This document shows, piece by piece, positions 23,993 through 33,581 of a DNA stretch of 64,000 nucleotides (the stretch's first letter is position 1; each line of letters begins with the position of its first letter). Under the pieces are notes generated by a model. It saw nothing but the letters and a program-made list of their open reading frames with translations, was not told the origin of the DNA and made no database searches. The DNA is taken from assembly GCF_000003815.2 (NCBI RefSeq), contig NC_049994.1, forward strand, positions 12,970,382-13,034,381, read 5' to 3'. The position numbers were made by a program, and so were the translations under genes. This DNA is from Branchiostoma floridae (Eukaryota; Chordata; Leptocardii; Amphioxiformes; Branchiostomatidae).

Positions 23993-24830
23993 AACGGTGT
24001 GAACCCTAACCTGGAATCCAGTCCTTACGGCGGGCTAGCCGGCTACGAAGCTAGGGTGGGCCCTCTCCGGGAAGATAAAGCTTTCTACCGCCGGGGTAAT
24101 CGTCTGCACCCGGTAGGATTTTCTCGTGGTAGCACTTTGTCCAGTGAGAGTTTAATATTGTCCAGCCGCGAGAATGGCTAATTCAACTTCCACCGTGGAA
24201 CGGTGTGAATCCTAACCTGGAATCCAGTCCTTACGGCAGGCTACGTATCTGCCTTGGGCTGGAAAACCTTAACATCCAGGAGAAACTTGCACCTGCTACA
24301 AACAATGTACAGGGTAGTTAACAATGAACTTCCTAAATACGTCAATAGTTTTCAAAGGACTTCTGACTCCCACAGCTATCCCACCCGACACAGTCAGAAT
24401 CTATCCCTGAAACTACCGCTTGTACGTTTGGAATGTGGGAAGCGCAAGTTTTCTTATAGAGGTATTACAGAGGTTTTATACCATTATTATTTATTCATGA
24501 TTCGTATTATTGTTTACATCAGTTTCATTACTATTGTTATTTATTCATTTCATTTATTGTTTATTAATTTTATGTTTGCATGTTTATGTTTCATTTCAAT
24601 TCATGTAATGCAGGGCTCCACTACAAAGCAGTACAAAAGTACTGATTTGGACAACCCTGGGTAAAAATGACAGAAATGAATAAACAAATAAATAAAATAC
24701 GTAGCTAGTGTACGCTCTCTATGGGAAAGATAAAGCTTTCTACCTCCCGGTAGGATTTTCACGCGGTAGGACTTTGTCCAGTGGGAGTTTCATCGTCCAG
24801 CCACAAGAATGTCTACTTCAACACCCACCG
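23993..24830 (+). repeat. 206-bp tandem repeat, second unit split by a LINE
   Basis: Unit 1 is 23993-24198. Unit 2 starts at 24199 with the same aacggtgtga..., continues to 24247, and resumes at 24704 after the LINE insert, with the matching sequence ending near 24830. Shared landmarks include tggaatccagtccttacggc, agataaagctttctac and actttgtccagtg. The host unit is GC-richer than its surroundings and has an open frame of 90 codons (23909-24181) that I do not recognise. Confidence 0.75.
24248..24697 (+). mobile_element. 5'-truncated LINE insertion with target duplication TACGTA
   Basis: A 450-bp insert encodes LINE ORF2 C-terminal sequence (LGWKTLTSRRNLHLLQTMYRV..., then a His/Arg-rich YPTRHSQNLSLKLP..., FSYRGITEVLY). 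It ends in an AATAAA-type tail rich in aataaa/caaata. TACGTA flanks both sides (24242-24247, 24698-24703) and the insert splits a tandem repeat unit, so the target site can be recognised. Confidence 0.8.
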
Positions 24831-25919
24831 TGCAAACCGTCCTACCGGTTGTGAAAGATTACGGCAGCGGCAGAAAGGTTCTCCTATCCCGAAGGTAGCC
24901 TGGACAACCCACGGTAGACTGGATTCCAGGTTATGTGAACTCGTGCGCCACGACCTCAGCATGACGTGTGCGTCTATACGCGCAGGCGGTAAAGCCGGGA
25001 AGTTTACCAAGTTTATTAACGACGCATCCATCCCCAGAAACGCCAGGGGAGTATTGAGTATTAACTTCTCCACTGATCCCTCACCGCGCTGACGTACAGC
25101 AGAGGGGAAAACCAATAATGGCTTCGGGCAGTCAAGTAGAAAAAGCTGGAAGAGGACGTTTCTGGAGATGGGATGAGAGGATGTACGGGATGTATCACAA
25201 GATGACTGTACCGACAGCGACGATCGGCAATTCTCACATAACTGGCGAGCGGAAATGGTGAAAGCTTCCATTTCATCGCCTAAATTGCATGCTTAATGCG
25301 TGGTGCTGTACTCTATGATAAAGCTGAGCCCGTTTCCATATGGATTTCCGATACTTACGAAGCACACGCGATAAGCTGATGGACTGCATCAATGTTTAAG
25401 GAATATGCAAACAGTTCTCTATAAGACGCTCATCTTTAGAAGAAAACGCAATTTTACCATAAACTAAAACTATTTGACTACATACTTATACATGAAGTAT
25501 ATAGAATTGTTTTACATAAAAATGGTATCATTGAACTTGATTATGAAATATCTAATATTCCATCTATTCTTAGTGCCACGTCAGATATGAGTTTGAAATC
25601 TGAAATCCTGTAGTTATCGTGAATGGACAGTCCGTCTGAACAGGCATTAGGTACGCTTTGACATGGCTGTTGGGCAGAGATAGCAGTTTATTGCTTTCAT
25701 CTAAACTCTGTGAGCTTATCGAACGTGACTGTTTCTACATGCTTCATATGCAGAGCCATGAGTTGTAGGGTGTTCCGTTATTTGGACCGCACACGTTTTC
25801 ATACAACAGCAAAAGCATCAACAAACAACAACTAAAATATAATTAGGTCGGAAAGCAATAACCGCCATTTCAGCACCCTGGAAAGGGCTACAATGTAGTC
25901 TACTGTATACTAATATACA
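24831..25919. other. No gene recognised
   Basis: A 152-codon minus frame (24813-25271) and a 103-codon plus frame (24781-25092) overlap each other in GC-richer DNA and start in repeat sequence. Neither shows a known domain. Confidence 0.4.
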
Positions 25920-26365
25920 GATATCGCCGGGCCATGACCAAACTAAGGATAAGCGATCATCCACTGGAAATTGAAGCTGGTAGATATAACCGAACTCCCC
26001 CTGATAATAGATTTTGTATATTTTGCGATAAGAGTTTCATGTATGTAGAAAACGAAGTACACTTTGTCCTAGAGTGTTTGCTGTACAAAGATCTGCGAAA
26101 TGCATTCGCTAATGCTACACATATAGATAAAGAATATGCGCACCTGACGAAGGAAGATCTGTTCAAATACCTTATGTCATCATCCAACTACGATATACTG
26201 GAAAAACTCTGTAAGCTCGTCCACGCATATTTTAAGAAGAGAGAAGAAGCATGTAAACTGTAATATATATGTATAGCTTTCCGATTACTTACTATGTACC
26301 AAACTGACTGCATTTAGCCCCAATGGGGCATGAATATGCAATAAACTTCATTGTCATTGTCATAT
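25920..26365 (+). mobile_element. LINE 3' end: C-terminal zinc-knuckle-like tail and 3'UTR
   Basis: The frame 25934-26263 encodes MTKLRISDHPLEIEAGRY..., then C-x2-C ... H-x4-C (FCIFCDKS...ENEVHFVLEC), typical of LINE ORF2 C-termini. It is followed by a hairpin GCCCCAATGGGGC (about 26317-26329), AATAAA (26340-26345) and a cattgt-type microsatellite tail. No reverse transcriptase core is present upstream, so the copy is 5'-truncated. Confidence 0.8.
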
Positions 26366-26949
26366 AAGACATGAATCCATCATGAGCACCAGCGTTATAA
26401 TTTGGAAGTATCTTATTTAAGTAAAGACATGATATAAATACCTGGTAAGCAGTTTCTTCAGGGATAAAAGATGATTTTTCCAGCGACAGATGATCCATGA
26501 CTTTACGTTACCTGTATAGGACAATAAATATTTTTTTTAATCAAAGAAGAACATATCTTTTAGCTTATGTATATCTGTAAACATTTTTACTCTAATTGAT
26601 AAGATATACAACTAGATTCATCCATGCCCATCTCAACTGATTTCTTTTTGGATTCGACTTGTATTCATGATTCCAACACAAAATTCACTCATGATTCAAA
26701 AACTGTTTTCCTGACGAAAACAAATTGTTTAATCTTTTCCCAAGTATTTACATTATGCTGATACTTATGGTGTTTTGGACAACTTACAGTACACTGGGCA
26801 GAAATAACTCTCTTTCAGCTACATAGTTAGAGCACAGTGTTTCCCGTTTCATTCTTAGAGGGTTTGTGCTTTCTTCTCACTGCGCAATTAAGTTTCGGCA
26901 CCGGTGACAAAACGAAGTCCCAGTAGTGCGAGTGACACCCGTGTGGCGG

Positions 26950-27180
26950 GTCGATATGAGCTGTCAGAATGATGTGCGCTTTCTACTATGAATATGGTGC
27001 AAAGTGCTATCCTATATGCTATATATTCTATATGCTCGTGTTCTTGCTATAATATAGTATGTTTCTAAGACACTGGTGTGACTAGTCGATACTTACTGTC
27101 ATAATGATTTGTATTCTCTACTCTGAATATGACATGAAATGTATCATATATGCCACTCTTGTTCTTTCCAAGTTCAGAAT
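26950..27180 (+). repeat. Diverged two-copy tandem repeat, about 135-bp unit
   Basis: gtcgata...ctgtca.aatgat...tctact.tgaatatg recurs at 26950 and 27085, followed in each by an atcctatatgc/atcatatatgc block and ttgttctt or a variant. Confidence 0.55.
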
Positions 27181-27355
27181 TTTGCGGAGATAATACGACG
27201 CATATCTGTTGGGGGCACAGGCGATGTCTGCAAATAGCATTGCCAACAGAGATTTGTACAATCAACATGATGCATGCCACACCTTTGTGCTCATCATGTT
27301 ATTGACTGAAGTTATTTTCTTACGCCTTTACAGTTGAGATAAGCATTAAACTTAA

Positions 27356-27880
27356 AGGGGCATTCCACTCCGCACGAGAGTGTTATTTTCGGATAGATAT
27401 CAATTTCAGGAAGTGATAACTGCATACTACTTCACATTATACGATAAAGTACCCAGTTGCTCAACATGCCTCAAAAGCATTCAATGTTCTACTAAACTCC
27501 CCAAGTACCCTCTAATTGAATTGATCCTATGGCTGAATACAATGCAAAACGTTTAGGTAAGGTTACAAAACTGATTTCAGGTTCGCTAAGAAATCTCGTC
27601 TTGTTTTTGTATTCTTTGCTATCTTATGAGCAATTTGCCTTCTCTGTGTGCTTAGCGTACCTCATTTATTCCGAAAATATGTACGATAAACAAAGTGTCT
27701 ATACGTATAGGGAATACATGGGTAGGGTCTGCATGGGTTTAGTGAGTGTCATTATTGTTTTATAAAACACACATCACGTAATTCATCTCGAGGTGAATTC
27801 CACAAAATTCGGCTGATCATGTATTCATTGACACATTATCTATTGGAAAACAATACTCCCTTCTGGAGTGAAATGCCCCT
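27356..27880. mobile_element. TTAA-flanked MITE (piggyBac/Kolobok-type)
   Basis: Terminal inverted repeats AGGGGCATTCCACTCC (27356-27371) and its near-complement (one mismatch) ending at 27880. Both are directly flanked by TTAA (27352-27355, 27881-27884). TTAA target duplication is the hallmark of piggyBac and Kolobok elements. The 78-codon open frame inside (27529-27765) is not a transposase I recognise. Confidence 0.85.
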
Positions 27881-27989
27881 TTAACCAAATATCAGGTCCA
27901 GATATTGATCTGTAAAGGCTAAAGCTTCAGCAGAGCAATTTTCACAAATCTTTCTCTTAAAGAGGTTTTTGCGCCGGTAGGCGAATAAT

Positions 27990-28010
27990 GTTACAATTTA
28001 AAATTGTAAC
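27990..28010. repeat. 21-bp perfect hairpin palindrome
   Basis: Arms GTTACAATTT and AAATTGTAAC surround a single A. The function is unknown; it may be chance in AT-rich DNA. Confidence 0.5.
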
Positions 28011-28720
28011 GCTGTTTTATATGATAGGGTTATGCGTCTTTCCTGCCATCCAGGCACTTTTATAGGCCCGCTGAGGCAGAACGTAACACTTGGGGGTCAT
28101 TCTAATATCGATTTGGTAGAACTTTATTCCGATTGTTCCTGTAGCGATCAAGGTCGAACGCATTGTGAGTCAGCCTATTACCTACACGGAAATTGCAGAA
28201 GGGCCGTAGCTTACCGTGGGCTGGGCCCAAGTGATCCGCCTTCGCTTCTGATGCAATTACGCCATCTATAATGGGCTCATGTGCTTATGTGGATGTTATA
28301 GATGTATGTTACTGCGATACTCGGAGTAGACGTAAGTTATACCCCCTTTAGCTTTCCACTAGGACGGCACTCTCGCCGTGCTCTCTCTGCGACCTAAAAT
28401 TTTACAGATTGCTCAACGAATTGTATAGAAAAGAAACGTATTCTTTACACTTGTGTGTTTTGTTGTCCTCTCAGTCACATGCTGTATGATATACTCAGTA
28501 TGAAATCAAAGGTTACACATATCCTATTCAGGTCGCAGCAAGAGAGCATCGCGGCCTGCGTCTAGTGGCAAGGGGGCCTTAAGCTTAGCATTCTTAAGAT
28601 TGGGCCAGATAGCAGTCTGAGAGGGAGCTGAAGAAAGTGACATCAAGAGTGATGTTGGGTCATTGGAGTTATTTCTTGATATCCGAGTTATATGAGGACG
28701 CATAGAGGCTGTTCAACTTA

Positions 28721-29118
28721 GGCCATGTTGATTTGATTATATGGGTGACATCTACTTAAGCATCACTCTTCGGCCGTTTCCACACAAACATACTGTAAAC
28801 CGTAGAAAGCAGCTGCAAAATGAGCAAATTTAACCCGTTAATTGCAAAACAAAGATATCGAACACCGGCTAGTAATTTCGACGAATTGTAGTCAGCCCGA
28901 AAGTCAAAGAAGAATATGTGAAAGAACAAAATGAATTATCTAATGTTCGTTATAACAAATGATGCGTGTTCAGCCATTTGTGTGACCTTCCTCACCACTT
29001 CGATATCATATACATAGTGAAGGCAATACGAACTTGACAAACTTTGTTTTCTTCGAATACTCGCATCAGTTTTGGGGTTCCCAGAGGATGTCATCCATAT
29101 AATCAAATCAACATGGCC
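28721..29118. mobile_element. TTA-flanked MITE (PIF/Harbinger-like)
   Basis: About 32-bp terminal inverted repeats with one mismatch, starting GGCCATGTTGATTTGATTAT. They are flanked directly by TTA (28718-28720 and 29119-29121). A 3-bp TWA-type duplication is typical of PIF/Harbinger elements. The interior is non-coding. Confidence 0.8.
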
Positions 29119-29121
29119 TTA

Positions 29122-32100
29122 CTGATATTTCAAACGGGCACTATGTGGTGTAGCTATCTGACTGGTTAATTGATAAAAATAAAGCTATTTTTTTAAACGA
29201 AGACTTGGTACATTTTAAAGCATATGCATCTAGCAGAAGTCTATGTGGCTGGACTCCGCGTTTGCAAGTAAATCTATCAGTAAGTATATCAGTGCACGCT
29301 TGCTCAAAGAAAGCAGTGAAGTTTCGCTTTTACTGCAGATGTTTACCGCTATATACTGGACGGCTTTTTTACGTTCACATCGGATAAGAAGAATACAACT
29401 CATAACTATCCATCTCCAGCGTGGACGTGAACCCTTGATCTATGGATCCACAGAATTTGACAAGCAAAAAAAACTGCCCTTCTCAGGTTCCTTCAGCCAG
29501 TAACTTCATTACTTTGTCGACTTGCGGGGGTGCGTGGCGGATGATCTATAACATGAAATGACTTGACACCTACACCCCGCAAACCTAATTCCAAGATTTG
29601 ATTAAAGCTGTAGAAGATACTCTCCCCAACCGCACTCGATGGATACGTGTGAAGATTTACAATAGTTCGTGGAAAGAATCAATTTCTTGACTTATGGTTC
29701 CAAAACGTGTAGTTTTAGCTGTTTATCGCTCTTTTAATGAGTAAGGTCTTGAATGATGCTCCTTTCAGCGCTATCACTGTCACTGAAAGTAGAAATTATT
29801 GGACCTGGACGCCTTCTATACCAAACCATTTCCTTATCCACTCGCCCAGCCGGCGGAGTATCGAATGTTGATGGATTGAAGAGACGAGTGAACCATTTTG
29901 TTTCTATTATACTTTGAATAACCGACGTGGTTCACGACCACTTTGACAGAAAATGAAGTTTGGTATATGATGTACACAACACGGTCTAAAATTCAAAAGA
30001 ATAACGGTCTTCTTCCATTTCAAAATCTTAGTGAAACTGCGCGAGTGGAATACAAACTACTCGTACCAGAGACCTATCTGACCCCCATTCTATAAGACGG
30101 AGACTCGCTACGACCTACTTGGGATTTGTGTAGCTCTTTGGCTTCATAACAGGATATATCACGCAGAGTGTAAAGCTATTACGACTAAATACAGTCACAA
30201 AGCATCAAGAGATTTGTTTTCTTCTTCTGTGAACTTTGTTCCGGAGTGCTCCTTCAAACCGCTCGGTCACAGGAAATTCGCGGCGAGGGCGTCTCCCTGG
30301 GGGAATAGCGGTGCTACAGCAGAGATCAGGAATCATCCACAGCTAGCCGTACAACCACGTCATTACACGTCACGTTAGGTCAGGTCTGGTCAGGGTTCTA
30401 GGAGGATTCATGAGGATCATTCTGTGCTACTACGTCAATGCAGACACAAGGTCCTCAAGCCGCAAGGAATCGTACACAGAAGGCTCAACTTCTCCGAGCT
30501 TTATCTTTTCAAAAATACAAATTCACGTCCGAAAGCTCATTTCATTAGCAGATAGTAAGCATAAGACAAGGTCACGACCGACAAATCTGTAAGATTCTGC
30601 CTGCAAACTCATAAACTGATAATATTAACAGGACACGGACTACCTGGACCTAATTAGAACACTGTAAACCTCCACGTACGCTGTGGGTAAGAGAATACGT
30701 ACTACATAACATGTAAAAGTAACGATTAGACAGTCTACATCGCCACCCTTCCTTTGCAAGGGTACAGCTATGATAGACTTCTCGTAGATGGATAGCTATT
30801 AGCGCTTTCAGAAGAGTGCAGCTGACAGCCTTCGGAAACGATGCATAAAACCACATTTGTCACTTCTCTTTCCTTCAAAGATCTAGATCCTGTTTCATCA
30901 CCTGAAACCTGAAGTTAAGACTGATCAGAGTAAATTGATAGGATAGAAATGCTGGGGTAGATACTTAACTTCTGTCCGCTTTATGTGCAATTCATAACCT
31001 TTCTTAACTCAAACGAGACATTCTTAAACCTTGCCTATGTAAATGTATGTATTTATGTATAATTTCGTGTATCTATGTTGTGATGATGCTGTGCTGTAAT
31101 ATTATGATATGTTTTTATTTCGACCAATGGAAATAAAAGCTTGCTAAAATCAAGGTAAAAGTGGAGCGGAATTACTAATAGATTCAGAATCACTTATTGT
31201 TCCTATGTATAACTACGCAAGAATCAAATGTGAGAAAAGCTTATATAGATCTATTTGGACTCAGCAACTGCAGAGCCTGGAGTTTCATGGCATCAAATAT
31301 TCTCAATTTCAATCTTGGTCATCTGCCAGATACGACGGTTTCACAAATCATTTCCAATGCCATCAGTCTTGCGTACCTCTACCTCCCGTCTAGAAGGAAC
31401 AAACCTGATGTATCACCGCGACAGTACCACATGGACACGCTCTTTGTGCAGTCAGATTTCTACCCCCTCATGATGCTATCGATCCAGACAAGAAGGAGCC
31501 AAACTTGAGCCGACAAATGCTTCTTTTCGCATCAATCGCGTCATTTTGGGATCCTGGGTTACTCCTGTGCCCCTACATAGTCACTAACAACGGCACGCTG
31601 CGCCGGCAACTTCTGGAAAAACTATGATTCATGCTGCCAACTACCAGAGGCGCTGGAATTACTTCGTGTGACGCAATAGATCACATAGCTTCTCAATGCA
31701 CTCACTGAAAGATATCACTTTTGCTAAAGCTCGCGGAAAACTGTCAAAATTGATATAAAGCCACTTCACGTCCCAAATGAGCCAATTAAAAGCAAGTGCC
31801 AGTCACATTGCCGCTCATAAGATAAGAAATTTATGATGAATGTAGTTGTTTAAACGACAATATTTGAGTTGAGCGCATTGGGATATTACGACTTGCGTGT
31901 ACTATACATCATCGTCTACTTAACATTTCTCCATCTTTTTCCTCTGTGGCTTGTATTATATACCAAACGAAATAAGTTGAATGTTGTTGAAATGTCGGCG
32001 TGAGTCGGGTTTTTTTTACTGTACTACACGACCGATTTTGATAAACTGTCGATGTTGATGATGGCGATGATAACAATAATCTTCTTGTGTAACAATAAAT

Positions 32101-32160
32101 GAAATAGTTCTTGTTCATGTTTTTCAGAACAGTCCATCTGGTTGACATGACCTACCTGAT
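29122..32160. other. No gene recognised; possible LINE tail near 31000-31150
   Basis: The stretch ending tcgaccaatggaaataaaag (about 31119-31140) resembles a LINE 3'UTR with a polyA signal. The 103-codon frame 31197-31508 is unassigned. Confidence 0.4.
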
Positions 32161-32303
32161 CACGTGAAAAAAGTGCTAAGAACGGAAACAAGTTTTATGG
32201 TTATCACGTGACGAAAAGCATGTCCATCACGTGATGATCGAGCAGACATTGGTCGTCTGGACGTCTCAGCCATTGGTGGAAATGATCACATGATCCTCAC
32301 GTG
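32161..32303. promoter_or_regulatory. Cluster of four CACGTG E-boxes
   Basis: CACGTG occurs at 32161-32166, 32205-32210, 32228-32233 and 32298-32303, three of them in the wider TCACGTGA or TCACGTGAC context. A near-match CACATG is at 32287-32292 and one more CACGTG at 32542-32547. These are bHLH-Zip (USF/MITF/TFEB or Myc/Max) sites. They sit about 1.2 kb upstream of the sulfotransferase coding exon. Regulation of that gene is inferred only. Confidence 0.5.
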
Positions 32304-32965
32304 ACAAAGGTGTGTTATATGTCGGCATACTTTGTGATTGGATGTTTCCAGATCTTACAAATTAGAATTTTTATATTTGCAGCAGCCATTATGAACTTTG
32401 AACTTTATCTATCATACCACATTGCAGACTAGTACTATCAGGAGTTTATGGTGGGTATGTATAGACCCAACATGGTGACTGACCGTTCATAATGCATGGA
32501 TGATGATTCCAAGATCTGAGTTTTTTTTTTTTCATATCCTTCACGTGTTCAGGATATTTGTCTTGAAAATCGCGCATAATTGATTCTGATTAACAAACAA
32601 TACTGATCAATTTTAATCCAAAAAGTAACACGTCGGGCCCTGTGAACATGATAACAGCACGTTGTTGTTGGGTAAATCATGCTGACATCAAACAATACAT
32701 ACCTAACGTTATATCAAGACATCTTCATTTGGTTTTGTACAGTGACCCCCGTGTAACGACATGCAAGAGTTGTTAGAGGTCCTTCACCTCCTCACCTCTA
32801 ATTGTATCTCCGGTACGGACCAAAGTATACAAAACATGTCGCTGTCAATTCTCTGATCCTTCAAATATATTTTTTTAAACATATGATTGGGGAGAAACTA
32901 TCAACAAGGGTGCACTATATAATCCGGCTGCATTGACATATCTTATAGATACTTTGATGGACTTG

Positions 32966-33313
32966 CAGGGCTCGAAATACCACCTGCATATGCACATTAG
33001 TGCAGGTAAAATTGGAGCTGTGCCGGTATTTCTGATGTCTACCTGCACCTAACCTGCACTGGGCCATATCCTGGGTTTTATATAATGTCCTATGATGTAG
33101 GTGTATATGGATTGTTGACTGCTGCAATAACTGTTAACACCTATAAGGTATAAAAGAAAAAATAGCAATGGTTTCTAAACAATGTTAGTATGAATACTAT
33201 GATCCATACCTCCTAAATTCATAGTGGTGCAGGTAAAATTTGTCTGGTACAGGTAATTTTCAATGTTACCTCCACCAGTGCAGATATGTAGAAAAACGTA
33301 TTTCGAGCCCTTG
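32966..33313. mobile_element. hAT-like MITE beginning CAGGGCTCGAAAT
   Basis: Ends CAGGGCTCGAAATACCACCT and the inverted counterpart (CAAGGGCTCGAAATAC). Inner inverted blocks are built on acctgca...tgcaggt. CAGGG-type ends are common in hAT elements. No clean 8-bp duplication is visible, so the class is tentative. It lies just upstream of the sulfotransferase gene. Confidence 0.65.
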
Positions 33314-33581
33314 ACAATGTTTAAAAAATTCTGTAATTGGTTTCTGCAAGTTGTGACGTATTTGCGACGCACACAGAACAGAAGAACCTTCAAAGCTGCG
33401 GCGTGTGTAAATATGGCAAAGAGGATGTAAGCTGCAATCTTGTTCCCCTCTATTTTTAGTGTCGGGGCTGTGGCATAAACATAAAAACAAGGATATGCGA
33501 TGTTATTGCCGTGTATTCCAGATAGCACGTCCCTTTTCTCTTCTTTCCAGCCCCGTGTCCGAATCACAACTAGGCGTCAAG

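Noticed and set aside
33459-33581. Upstream in-frame extension of the sulfotransferase
   Set aside because: A strong acceptor ends at 33550, and the sequence before it lacks the membrane-anchor pattern. ATG 33582 has good context and puts the membrane segment at the N-terminus.
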